This document shows positions 8,039 to 15,430 of a stretch of 64,000 nucleotides of DNA, one piece after another. The position numbers were made by a program, and so were the translations under genes. How positions within the stretch are numbered: the stretch's first letter is position 1; every line of letters starts with the position of its first letter. The notes below the pieces were generated by a model, which saw nothing but the letters and a program-made list of their open reading frames with translations, was not told where the DNA came from and did not search any database. The DNA is from CAVOAK01 sp963664465 (GTDB lineage: Bacteria; Pseudomonadota; Alphaproteobacteria; UBA8366; CAVOAK01): positions 186,001 to 250,000 of the forward strand of contig CAXXSU010000011.1 in the NCBI GenBank assembly GCA_963664465.2, given 5' to 3'.

Positions 8039-8173
8039 CTACGCCCGGTCCAATTCCCGTTCTTCTGCGATCCGCCGATTTTCGAAGACGGCTAAACAGT
8101 TCAGACCGCGAATCCCCAACTCCTGCATGACGACGATGCCGGTCTCGGCGTGAATGGGCACGGTGCCCTCCAT
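8039..8173 (-). CDS. Possible small protein in IS cargo, unknown
   Basis: A 44-residue frame (MEGTVPIHAETGIVVMQELG...) ends at a TAG. Beyond this stop the frame continues with a plausible charged stretch (KALRERQREKHWCYC), so it may be the remains of a longer gene. No good ribosome-binding site precedes it, and a 7-bp inverted repeat (8165-8171 with 8178-8184) overlaps its start. Family not recognised. Confidence 0.3.
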   Translation of the reverse strand: MEGTVPIHAETGIVVMQELGIRGLNCLAVFENRRIAEERELDRA

Positions 8174-8267
8174 CTTGGGAGGGCGCACTTGACCGGTTCA
8201 CGGAATAGGGTATTTTGACCCGTGGAAGATCCGTGTTCCCGAGGGGTGCGCCCTCGGTTACATCAAG

Positions 8268-8289
8268 CGCCGGGGTTGCTGCCCCGGCG
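8268..8289. terminator. GC-rich hairpin in IS cargo, possible terminator
   Basis: An 8-bp perfect stem (cgccgggg with ccccggcg) and a 6-base loop. It lies 36 bases beyond the stop of the small minus-strand gene at 8326-8490, so it could end that transcript; there is no strong T run. A shorter hairpin (gaggg with ccctc, 8241-8255) lies next to it. Confidence 0.5.
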
Positions 8290-8325
8290 TTTGGCTTTCT
8301 ACCAGACTTTCAGAATGGTCGCCAG

Positions 8326-8490
8326 TTAGGCGCTTTTGTCCTCGATGACTTGGACGGGCCGCAGGACGGCGCGCGCGAGCTCTTCCGGCGTGGCGTCTAG
8401 GCGCACGTCTTCCTCAAGCTCGGCCTTGTTCGGCTGGTACGCGGACGGTCGCACCCGAACGATGGGCTTCTTCTTCAAAGGATTCGGCAT
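8326..8490 (-). CDS. Small conserved-looking protein in IS cargo (54 aa)
   Basis: A 54-residue lysine- and glutamate-rich protein: MPNPLKKKPIVRVRPSAYQP, then KAELEEDVRLDATPEELARAVLRPV. The clean charged pattern, ATG start and following hairpin make it a believable gene, although its ribosome-binding site (GGGTGA) is weak. No known domain is recognised; the acidic helix and basic N-terminus could suit a small regulator or adaptor, but that is a guess. It is cargo of the IS1595-type element. Confidence 0.6.
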   Translation of the reverse strand: MPNPLKKKPIVRVRPSAYQPNKAELEEDVRLDATPEELARAVLRPVQVIEDKSA

Positions 8491-8624
8491 CACTGTCACC
8501 CTGCCCTATGAGTAAAAAGTAACATACTGCTTACCAGACCACCCGTCATCCCCTACCCTTTCCCGGCAATCACCGGACGAGCCCGCTTGGTCGGGTCGCC
8601 CGCTGAATAGAACAGCCCTACCCG

Positions 8625-8645
8625 GCGCGGGGTAGCTCCCCGCGC
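8625..8645. terminator. GC-rich hairpin in IS cargo
   Basis: Perfect 8-bp stem (gcgcgggg with ccccgcgc) and a 5-base loop (tagct), ending 31 bases before the ATG of the next plus-strand ORF. It may be a terminator for upstream transcripts or a leader structure; there is no T run. Confidence 0.5.
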
Positions 8646-8676
8646 TTGGCGACAACAGTTAGGACAGGAGAACCTA

Positions 8677-8907
8677 ATGAAGGGAGATCATTTCAGGTTG
8701 CAACGATGGGAAGAAGACGGTCTGTGGCACTGGGAATTGCACAAGGGCTACTCGCCTCACGGCGCTATCGCCCGTAGCAGTCAGGGCTATGCCTCACCAT
8801 CGGCCGCCAAACGATCGATTCGATCCGCCTGCAACGCCTTCGGCGGAGCGTGTCGTGAAAAGGGTGGCCCGCGAATAGACCAGTGGAAGAGCGTTCGACC
8901 GAAATGA
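8677..8907 (+). CDS. Small YegP/DUF1508-like protein in IS cargo
   Basis: A 76-residue protein with a good ribosome-binding site (AGGAG, 7 bases before the ATG). The pattern WHWELHKG, then GAIARSSQGYASPSAAKRSI, resembles one DUF1508 (YegP) repeat, a small beta-alpha unit of unknown function. That assignment is by eye and tentative. Its stop overlaps the start of the next ORF (ATGA), so the two are probably co-translated cargo genes of the IS1595-type element. Confidence 0.6.
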   Translation: MKGDHFRLQRWEEDGLWHWELHKGYSPHGAIARSSQGYASPSAAKRSIRSACNAFGGACREKGGPRIDQWKSVRPK

Positions 8908-9161
8908 TCGAGTTGCCGATCTGGGCGGGCGCCGCGCTAGAGGTGCTCTACTACGCTGTTGCCGTCCCGGCCGCGGCTCTTTCAGCGGTCTTGCTGGTGC
9001 TTTGCATGGTGGGAGGTATTGCCGCCCCGATTTTGGGCGCGATTTTTGGGCGTCTCCCGGGAGATCGCGGCGGGGTTGAACCCCTCCACCCCATTACACG
9101 GCTCGTGGTCGGCCTCGTGGGCTTCGGCCTCTTGTATTCGTTGGTCGTGCCGTGGCTTTAG
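8904..9161 (+). CDS. Small two-helix membrane protein in IS cargo
   Basis: An 85-residue protein from the ATG at 8904, which overlaps the upstream stop (ATGA). Two hydrophobic stretches, one around residues 8-40 rich in Ala, Val and Gly and one near the C-terminus (LVVGLVGFGLLYSLVVPWL), predict an inner-membrane protein. No family is recognised. The coupling to the YegP-like ORF suggests they work or are expressed together. Confidence 0.55.
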   Translation: MIELPIWAGAALEVLYYAVAVPAAALSAVLLVLCMVGGIAAPILGAIFGRLPGDRGGVEPLHPITRLVVGLVGFGLLYSLVVPWL

Positions 9162-9208
9162 CGCAAAGAAAGACCATAAACTAGGCAATTCCGTTCGACG
9201 ATGTGCCG

Positions 9209-9343
9209 ATGACCGGGGATGGTTTCGCATCTCGCGCGCAGGGGCGGATCGAAGGGAAGTTCTACGGCCCCGGCCACTCCGATGCCGGCGGCATCTTCGA
9301 GCGCTGCAACACCTTCGGAGCATTTGGAGCCAAACGCCGGTAG
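9209..9343 (+). pseudogene. C-terminal fragment resembling TbpB-like surface lipoproteins
   Basis: A 44-residue frame containing GRIEGKFYGPGHSDAGGIFE and ending GAFGAKRR. The pattern G-x-FYGP-x5-GG-x-FER, then GAFG-x-KR, is the C-terminal hallmark of transferrin-binding-protein-B-like beta-barrel lipoproteins. Only the last strands are present and there is no signal peptide. It is thus either a captured gene fragment or a very small free-standing ORF. It lies among the IS1595-type cargo. Confidence 0.45.
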
Positions 9344-9349
9344 ACTATG

Positions 9350-9384
9350 GCCTCCCCGGGCCGTTCCAGCGGCCCCGGGGAGGC
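9350..9384. terminator. GC-rich hairpin in IS cargo
   Basis: A perfect 11-bp stem (gcctccccggg with cccggggaggc) and a 13-base loop, ending 27 bases before the GTG of the next ORF. It has the same placement relative to an ORF start as the hairpin at 8625-8645. Confidence 0.55.
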
Positions 9385-9411
9385 ACATCACCCACGGAAG
9401 GAGCAGCTACC

Positions 9412-9714
9412 GTGAATGAGGAATATGTTGAGCCGAAGGGTCGGATTGAGCGGTCTTGGATCGTGGTGGACGTGGACCCGCGTAACCCACAAGACGCGCA
9501 CCTCGTTTTTCGTATCCTTGGAGCAAACTACGGCACGGTTCCGCTTGCTCTTCTGATAGACCGTAATAGAGTGTCTTCAATTGAGAGACGCGATCGATCA
9601 GGCGTTCGGGAAGTAGACACAGCCGAGCCCTCCCGGCTATTGTTGCAGCCGGGAGGGGGAGCGCCTCGGTGCTTGGCGGCGAGAGGCGGTCAGTTAGCGA
9701 TCAGGTCGGGGTAG
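9412..9714 (+). CDS. Possible cargo protein of unknown function (about 100 aa)
   Basis: GTG start with an AAGGAG ribosome-binding site 8 bases upstream. The first 75 residues look protein-like (VNEEYVEPKGRIERSWIVVD, then AHLVFRILGANYGTVPLALL). The last 25 residues run through a strong hairpin and into the antisense end of the transposase gene, so the true C-terminus is uncertain. Family not recognised. Confidence 0.4.
   Translation: MNEEYVEPKGRIERSWIVVDVDPRNPQDAHLVFRILGANYGTVPLALLIDRNRVSSIERRDRSGVREVDTAEPSRLLLQPGGGAPRCLAARGGQLAIRSG
9628..9657. terminator. Strong hairpin 3' of the transposase gene
   Basis: Perfect 11-bp stem (ccctcccggct with agccgggaggg) and an 8-base loop (attgttgc). It lies 32 bases beyond the transposase stop on the minus strand and inside the tail of the plus-strand ORF. 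A bidirectional terminator between the convergent genes is the simplest reading. Confidence 0.6.
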
Positions 9715-10631
9715 CGTAGCCGCTTCCCGACCATCCCCTCAACCATCGATTCCATCTGGTCGACCGTGTCGGCGTCGCGGACGTTGTGCCGGCCCGCGAA
9801 CTCCGCGACGTAGCGACCGGTGTGCTTCTCCGAGAAGTGGTGGAAGGTGCCCTGATACCCGCGCTTGAGCATGGACCAGAAGCTCTCCATGCCGTTCGTG
9901 TGAGCCTGCCCGCGGACATACTCGCCGACGCTGTGCTTGACCGCCTCGTGGTCGAACTGCATGCCCTCGTATGAACCGTGCTCGTCCGTGTAGACCTTGG
10001 CGCCCGGTGCCGCGTGTTCGCCAATGAACCCCTGCAGCGTCGCCTTATCGGTTTTCGCGACTGGCCGCGCGGCCACAGTGCCGGTCGCGCGGTCCTTGGC
10101 GCCAAGGACCGCCGTCTTATCGACCGAGCCGCGGCCGGTGAGCGTCTTCCGCTTCGCCTTGGGCATGTTCTTGCGCTTCCCGCCGATATAGGTCTCGTCG
10201 GCCTCGACCGGGCCGGAGAACGGCGCTTCGGACTGCTCAAGCGTCTTCCGCAGCCGGTGCGCCAGATGCCAGGCCGTCTTCTGCGTCACTTCGAGATCCC
10301 GATGCAGTTTCATCGACGACACGCCCTTGAGGCTCGTCGTCACCAGATAGATCGCGATCGCCCACGTCTGGTAGCCGAGCTTCGAGCCCTCCATGACGTT
10401 TCCCATCTTGAGGCTGAACCGCGGCTTGCCGTCGCAGTCGCGACAGCGGTGCGTCATCGTCTTGTGCCGGATATCAGCCTGGACGTTGAAGGAGCCACAG
10501 CGCGGGCAGTACGGGCCGTCCGGCCAGATCTGCGCTTCGAACCACCGCTGGGCCGCGGCATCGTCCGGGAACATCTTCATGAGCTTCTTGAGACTGATGC
10601 CTTCGCGGTGGGATTTTCCGGGTGCCTTCAT
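9690..10631 (-). CDS. IS1595-family transposase
   Basis: A 313-residue protein. The N-terminal zinc ribbon has CPRCGSFN and CRDCDG (two CxxC pairs). The middle contains the helical segment LVTTSLKGVSSMKLHRDLEV. The ISXO2-like catalytic domain starts at VEADETYIGGKRKN (first acidic residues), continues with YTDEHGSYEGM and ends with the conserved HTNGMESFWSMLKRGYQGTFHH. All key blocks are present and the frame is open, so the enzyme is probably active. It catalyses cut-and-paste movement of the element at 7926-10714. Confidence 0.93.
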   Translation of the reverse strand: MKAPGKSHREGISLKKLMKMFPDDAAAQRWFEAQIWPDGPYCPRCGSFNVQADIRHKTMTHRCRDCDGKPRFSLKMGNVMEGSKLGYQTWAIAIYLVTTSLKGVSSMKLHRDLEVTQKTAWHLAHRLRKTLEQSEAPFSGPVEADETYIGGKRKNMPKAKRKTLTGRGSVDKTAVLGAKDRATGTVAARPVAKTDKATLQGFIGEHAAPGAKVYTDEHGSYEGMQFDHEAVKHSVGEYVRGQAHTNGMESFWSMLKRGYQGTFHHFSEKHTGRYVAEFAGRHNVRDADTVDQMESMVEGMVGKRLRYPDLIAN

Positions 10632-10722
10632 GATCCGCCCCCCTGTGGCACTCTAATGTAAGGCCGATGGGTGGCTGATTCAAGAAGAAAATGGCACTCT
10701 CGTATATAATCCCCAATTGAAA

Positions 10723-11225
10723 CCGTCGGCGAACAATCGCTCGACGCCATACTCGCCCGGGTCGGTGCGCCGGATGAGCCGGACCTCATGAGTATCGATG
10801 TCGACGGCATGGACTGGCATATCTGGAAGTCGTTGACGAAATTCGCACCGCGGCTTGTTGTCATCGAATTCAATCCGTCGATGTCGAATGACGTTTTCTT
10901 TGTTCAGGACGTTGACCCGTCGGTCTTTCACGGGTCCTCCTTGCTGGCGCTGATCGAGCTTGGAAAATCCAAGGGCTATGAGCTCGTCGCGACAACGGAA
11001 TTTAACGGATTGTTCGTGAAGCAGGAGCTGTATCCCGCGTTTGGCATTGAGGACAACGACATCGATTCGATGCACGACATGTCGATATTCGAGAGCCGCC
11101 TCCTCCAGTGCTACGACGGGACGCTCGTGCTCGCCGGCTGCAAGCGCCTATTGTGGACCGACACACCGATCAGCGACGAAGACATCCAGGTCCTGCCGGC
11201 GGCACTGCGAACATACACGGCGTAG
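10723..11225 (+). pseudogene. FkbM-like methyltransferase gene, 3' part (split by insertion)
   Basis: This continues the gene begun at 7610. Across the removed element the frame reads ATT GAA ACC GTC GGC, and the segment SIDVDGMDWHIW follows, the FkbM-type acidic/hydrophobic motif downstream of the cofactor site. The C-terminus (to 11225) contains ELVATTEFNGLFVKQEL and appears complete. An internal ATG at 10788 might give a 145-residue fragment, but it would lack the cofactor-binding half. Confidence 0.85.
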
Positions 11226-11238
11226 CGACCGGCCCTCC

Positions 11239-11538
11239 TCACTCCGGTGGCAACGACTTGATAAGTTTGCGGAATTCGGATTCCGAAAAGGCCGTGAGCA
11301 TGGTGAAACGGCCATTACCGTTGGCGCTGCGCGCAAGTACAAACTGGGCGGCCGCCTTGTCATCGGAAAATTCCGCCACGAAGACGCCGTCGTAGGCGCC
11401 GATCGTCAAATACCAATACAGAAAGCGCCCGCCGAACTGTTTGGCGGCCTTCTTGCCGCCGCTCATGCGGCCCGGCGACTTGCGGATATTGCGCATACCC
11501 TGGTCCGTCAGCTTCGCCAGGAAGACGTAGGTTTGCAT
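11239..11538 (-). CDS. GYD domain protein
   Basis: A 99-residue protein beginning MQTYVFLAKLTDQGMRNIRK and containing YLTIGAYDGVFVAEFSDDKAA; the GAYD-V/GYD-type motif defines the family. GYD proteins are small ferredoxin-like (dimeric alpha-beta barrel) proteins of unknown function, often near metabolic genes. It is complete and of normal size, and converges on the reconstructed methyltransferase gene with a 13-base gap. Confidence 0.85.
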   Translation of the reverse strand: MQTYVFLAKLTDQGMRNIRKSPGRMSGGKKAAKQFGGRFLYWYLTIGAYDGVFVAEFSDDKAAAQFVLARSANGNGRFTMLTAFSESEFRKLIKSLPPE

Positions 11539-11698
11539 GGAGACCTCCCTTGTTTGGTTTGGGATGACTTGCAGTCCGACTTTTCGGACGATACAGCTTA
11601 GGTTGACTATGCGAACACCTCACACAGTCTGCAGTCACCGGCTCAAGTCCGAAGCTACGCGCAGGTGCGATGAGACCCGATACTTGTCGCACGCTTCG

Positions 11699-11839
11699 CG
11701 CGATCGGGGCGATTTCGATTTGGTGGCTGTCGGCCGCGCCCTGATCGCAAATCCCGCCTGGCCGCAACTCATCCGGAACGGTGCCGTCACAGACCTGGTT
11801 CCCTTCGACAAAGCGAAAGTGGGTGATACCCTCTATTGA
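11699..11839 (+). pseudogene. C-terminal remnant of an NADH:flavin oxidoreductase gene
   Basis: The segment RGDFDLVAVGRALIANPAWP followed by LIRNGAVTDLVPFDKAKVGDTLY matches the C-terminus of old-yellow-enzyme-type oxidoreductases (phosphate-binding VAVGRALIANP). Upstream sequence in this frame is unrelated and no barrel sequence precedes it, so only the last 45 residues survive. The rest was lost, perhaps by deletion between 11540 and 11700, a stretch with no other gene. Confidence 0.7.
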
Positions 11840-11869
11840 CGCCGCGTCACCAAGGAGCCGGAGAATACC

Positions 11870-12496
11870 ATGCCCGAGATCGAATATTTTTTTGCTGCCC
11901 ACTCCGCCTTTGCCTATCTCGGCTCGGCCCGATTGATGGTGATTGCGGCGGCCGCGAACCGGCGGATAAACCACAAACCGATGGATTTGCGCCAAGTCCT
12001 CGCGGCCAATGCGATTGCGCCGGCCGGCCCACGGCCCACCAATCATGTGAAGTATTTCTTTGGCCGCGAGATCGACCGTTGGGCCGAGGCGCGCGAAGCG
12101 CCGGTGTTGGGGCGGCGACCAACCCATCACGACAACGACATGACACTGGCAAACTGCATGCTGATCGCCGGACAAGCCAGCGGTGCAGAGATGGACAGAT
12201 TGGCCCACGGCATGCTGGAAGCGCACTGGCGGGAGGACGCAGACCTGGCCGACCGCGACACCCTGGCGCGGATCGGCGATCGCCTTGGCCTCGACCCGGC
12301 GCCATTGCTCGACGCCGCCTTAACGCCGGAGGTCCAGGCGGCCTATGCGCAGAACACCAGCGAAGCCATCGAGCGGTCCGTGTTCGGTTCGCCGACCTAT
12401 TTTGTCGACGGCGACATGTTCTACGGCCAGGACCATTTGGAAATGGTCGAGCGCGCGCTGCAGCATCCGTTTGCAGGAACCTGGCCACCAGACTGA
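11870..12496 (+). CDS. DsbA-family 2-hydroxychromene-2-carboxylate isomerase-like protein
   Basis: A 208-residue protein starting MPEIEYFFAAHSAFAYLGSA, with the HCCA-isomerase/kappa-GST fold pattern: an N-terminal thioredoxin-like strand, a helical insertion, and the late SVFGSPTYFVDGDMFYGQDHLEMVERAL that all family members share. The enzyme isomerises 2-hydroxychromene-2-carboxylate in naphthalene breakdown using glutathione; many homologues act on other substrates. It sits 30 bases after the oxidoreductase remnant. The remnant may once have been an operon partner. Confidence 0.85.
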   Translation: MPEIEYFFAAHSAFAYLGSARLMVIAAAANRRINHKPMDLRQVLAANAIAPAGPRPTNHVKYFFGREIDRWAEAREAPVLGRRPTHHDNDMTLANCMLIAGQASGAEMDRLAHGMLEAHWREDADLADRDTLARIGDRLGLDPAPLLDAALTPEVQAAYAQNTSEAIERSVFGSPTYFVDGDMFYGQDHLEMVERALQHPFAGTWPPD

Positions 12497-12775
12497 CTTC
12501 GGTTCCCACGCACGGTTTACGCGTCGTCAAACGAGCGAAGCTGGCTGAAGTATCGAAGCAAATTGGTCTCATGACGGCGCTGCCGAGTGGTCAATTCACG
12601 TGTGGACAACCCGGCCAAAATCAAATATATCGCGGCGCGCATTCGGCGGCAGCCATGCGCCAGAGAGTTGACGAATTGGATTTACGGTGCCAAGTGTGAA
12701 GCAGCGCCCCCAGCAATACCGAGCGCGTCAGGAACCTGATTTGCTGCAGCAGACACCAGTCTCACCGGCCCGATC
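12497..12775. other. Gene-free stretch before topA
   Basis: These 279 bases separate the isomerase gene from topA. No convincing gene, RNA or strong hairpin was seen. The topA promoter should lie in its right half. Confidence 0.4.
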
Positions 12776-15430
12776 ATGAACGTCGTCGTCGTCGAATCAC
12801 CGACCAAGGCGAAGACAATCAATCGGTATCTTGGTTCGGATTACCAGGTGTTCGCGAGCTATGGGCATGTGCGCGACCTGCCTGCCAAGGATGGCTCCGT
12901 TGAGCCAGATCACGACTTCGCGATGTCGTGGCAGATCGACCCCAAGGCCAAAAAGCACATTGACGTGATTGCCAAGGCGCTGGCGGGCGCGGACAAACTT
13001 TACCTGGCAACCGACCCGGATCGTGAAGGCGAAGCCATCGCCTGGCATATGCAAGAAGTGCTGGCGCAGCGCAAGGCGCTGAACGGTGTCGAGGTCAAGC
13101 GCATCGTCTTCCACGAGATCACCAAGGATGCGGTGTTGGAGGCCCTGGCGCACCCCCTCGATGTAAACCAGAAGCTGGTGGATGCCTATCTGGCGCGGCG
13201 GGCCCTCGACTATCTCGTCGGTTTCACGCTCTCGCCGGTCCTTTGGCGCAAGCTGCCGGGGTCACGCTCGGCGGGCCGTGTGCAATCGGTGTCGCTGCGC
13301 CTGGTCTGTGAGCGCGAGGCCGAGATCGAGGTGTTTCGGGCCGACGAATATTGGACGGTCGACGGCAGCTTCACGACAGCCAGCGGCGCCCCCTATACAG
13401 CGCAACTCACGCATCTCGACGGCAAAAAACTCGGCAAGCTCAGCCTCGGCGAAAAACAGGCCGCCGACGACGCGGTTGCCAGGGCCTCGGCGGCGGAATA
13501 TCGGATCGATAAAGTCGAGCGCAAGCAGGCTCGGCGCAATCCAGCCCCACCCTTCACGACATCGACCCTGCAACAGGAAGCAAGCCGTAAACTCCGTTTC
13601 AGTGCCTCGCGAACAATGCAGATCGCGCAGCGCCTCTACGAAGGCCTGGACATCGGCGGCGAAACCGTCGGCCTGATCACCTATATGCGCACCGACAGCG
13701 TAACGCTTAGCCAATCGGCTCTCCGCGGTTGCCGCTCCTTTATTGAGCGCGACTTCGGCGAGGCCTATCTACCCGACGCGCCTCGCCCCTACCGCACTAC
13801 CTCGCGCAACGCCCAGGAAGCGCACGAGGCGATCCGCCCAACCGACATGTTCCGCACGCCACAGTCGCTCCTGCGCCGCCTCGATGACGAACAGGCGCGT
13901 CTCTACGAATTAATATGGAAACGCACGATCGCCTGTCAGATGGCAAGCGCTGTGCTGGACCAGGTTGCCGTGGATATTGCTGCAATGGGCGGCTCGGTAG
14001 CGATGCACGCAACGGGTTCAGTCGTAAAGTTCGATGGCTTCTTCAAAGTCTATCAGGAAGGCCGCGACGACGTTGGCGATCAATCGGCAAACGGCAGCGG
14101 CCAAGATGGGAATGGAGGCGACGAACGCGACCGTCGACTCCCGGCGATGAACGAGGGCGAAGAGACTGCACTCAAGTCGGTAGATCCTGAGCAGCATTTC
14201 ACACAGCCGCCACCGCGTTATTCCGAGGCAACCCTCGTCAAGCAGCTCGAGAAACTCGGCATCGGACGACCCTCGACCTACGCGTCGATCCTTAAGGTCT
14301 TGCAAGACCGCGACTATGTGCGGCTGGAAAAGCGCCGTTTCGTCCCTGAAGATCGTGGCCGAGTGGTGACAGCCTTTCTGGCCAACTTCTTCACACGCTA
14401 CGTCGAGTACGATTTCACCGCCGACTTGGAACAACAACTGGATGAGATATCCGGCGGACGCGAGGACTGGCGTCGCGTACTCCGGCAGTTTTGGGAGCAA
14501 TTCTCGAACAGCGTCGAGGGCACCCGCGAGCTTTCGATCACGCAGGTCCTGGATGCGCTCAACGATACGCTTGGGCGTCATTTTTTCCCGCCCAAGAACG
14601 GCGAAGACGCGGACGCCGCACGCGCCTGCCCGGTGTGCAATAACGGCAAACTCAGCCTCAAACTTGGCAAGTTCGGCGCGTTCATTGGCTGCTCCGACTA
14701 CCCGGACTGCCGTTATACGCGACAGCTTGCGATCGAAGACGCCGACGGCGACGCATCGGCGGAATATGCAAGCCTGGCAACCGGCCCAAAGCCACTTGGT
14801 AGTGACCCGGAGAGCGGGCTCGACGTCACGCTGCGGAAAGGTCCCTACGGACTCTATATCCAGCTTGGCGAAGCAGAGCCGGCGGCAAAGAATAAGAAGG
14901 CGGTTAAGCCGAAGCGGGTCTCCTTGCCGAAAGGCGTTAGCGTCGAGTCCGTAGAGCTGGAAACCGCATTAAACTTGCTCTCGCTTCCCCGGGAGGTCGG
15001 TCTGCATCCTGAAACCGGCGACATGATCACCGCCGGCATCGGTCGCTTTGGACCATACATAAAGCGCGGCTCGGCCTATGTGTCGTTGCGCGACGACGAT
15101 GTTCTGACCATTGGGCTGAACCGGGCGGTCACCCTGATCGCGGATTCAAAGAGCCGCGGCAACAGCGGACGCGAACTAGGGCTACATCCGGGCAACAACG
15201 CTCCTGTAACCCAACACACCGGCCGCTACGGACCTTACGTGAAGCACGGGCGGGTCAACGCGACACTGCCAAAGAATATGTCCGCCGAAGAGGTTACGCT
15301 GGAGCAGGCCATTGAATTGCTCGCGGCCAAAGCCAATAAGAAGGGCGCCACCCCTAAGAAGGCCAAGAGGTCGACGACGACCGGCAGCAAGCGGTCCTCC
15401 GCCAAAGCGCAGCCCCCCGACGGCGATTGA
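12776..15430 (+). CDS. topA: DNA topoisomerase I
   Basis: An 884-residue type IA topoisomerase that relaxes negative supercoils. The Toprim domain begins at the N-terminus (VVVESPTKAKTINRYLG; DPDREGEAIAWHM). The catalytic tyrosine is Tyr303 in LITYMRTDSVTLS. RPSTYASILKVLQDRDYV marks the end of the core. A C-terminal four-cysteine zinc ribbon (CPVCNNG, then CSDYPDC) is followed by beta repeats (KFGAFIG, KGPYGLYI, RFGPYIK, RYGPYVKHG) and a lysine-rich tail. Length and domain order are normal for alphaproteobacteria. Its stop overlaps the start of rnr by 4 bases, so the two are coupled. Confidence 0.97.
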   Translation: MNVVVVESPTKAKTINRYLGSDYQVFASYGHVRDLPAKDGSVEPDHDFAMSWQIDPKAKKHIDVIAKALAGADKLYLATDPDREGEAIAWHMQEVLAQRKALNGVEVKRIVFHEITKDAVLEALAHPLDVNQKLVDAYLARRALDYLVGFTLSPVLWRKLPGSRSAGRVQSVSLRLVCEREAEIEVFRADEYWTVDGSFTTASGAPYTAQLTHLDGKKLGKLSLGEKQAADDAVARASAAEYRIDKVERKQARRNPAPPFTTSTLQQEASRKLRFSASRTMQIAQRLYEGLDIGGETVGLITYMRTDSVTLSQSALRGCRSFIERDFGEAYLPDAPRPYRTTSRNAQEAHEAIRPTDMFRTPQSLLRRLDDEQARLYELIWKRTIACQMASAVLDQVAVDIAAMGGSVAMHATGSVVKFDGFFKVYQEGRDDVGDQSANGSGQDGNGGDERDRRLPAMNEGEETALKSVDPEQHFTQPPPRYSEATLVKQLEKLGIGRPSTYASILKVLQDRDYVRLEKRRFVPEDRGRVVTAFLANFFTRYVEYDFTADLEQQLDEISGGREDWRRVLRQFWEQFSNSVEGTRELSITQVLDALNDTLGRHFFPPKNGEDADAARACPVCNNGKLSLKLGKFGAFIGCSDYPDCRYTRQLAIEDADGDASAEYASLATGPKPLGSDPESGLDVTLRKGPYGLYIQLGEAEPAAKNKKAVKPKRVSLPKGVSVESVELETALNLLSLPREVGLHPETGDMITAGIGRFGPYIKRGSAYVSLRDDDVLTIGLNRAVTLIADSKSRGNSGRELGLHPGNNAPVTQHTGRYGPYVKHGRVNATLPKNMSAEEVTLEQAIELLAAKANKKGATPKKAKRSTTTGSKRSSAKAQPPDGD

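Larger units (their letters stand above)
7926..10714 (-). mobile_element. IS1595-family (ISNwi1-like) element with cargo ORFs
   Basis: A 2789-bp element. The terminal inverted repeats at 7926-7948 and 10692-10714 match over 22 of 23 bases (core attatatacgagagtgcca), and an 8-bp target duplication (aattgaaa) flanks the element. The transposase gene occupies the right third on the minus strand. The remaining 1.7 kb carries small ORFs and GC-rich hairpins that are not needed for transposition. Some IS1595 groups are known to carry passenger genes, so this fits the family. Sharp ends and an intact transposase suggest a fairly recent arrival in the methyltransferase gene. Confidence 0.9.

Noticed and set aside
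7860..8201. Minus-strand frame across the left end of the IS1595-type element
   Set aside because: It crosses the element boundary and terminal repeat and shows low-complexity composition; only the shorter frame at 8039-8173 is kept, with low confidence.
11836..12699. Long plus-strand frame overlapping the isomerase gene
   Set aside because: Arginine/glycine-rich shadow of the DsbA-like isomerase gene in another frame; no motif or start site support.
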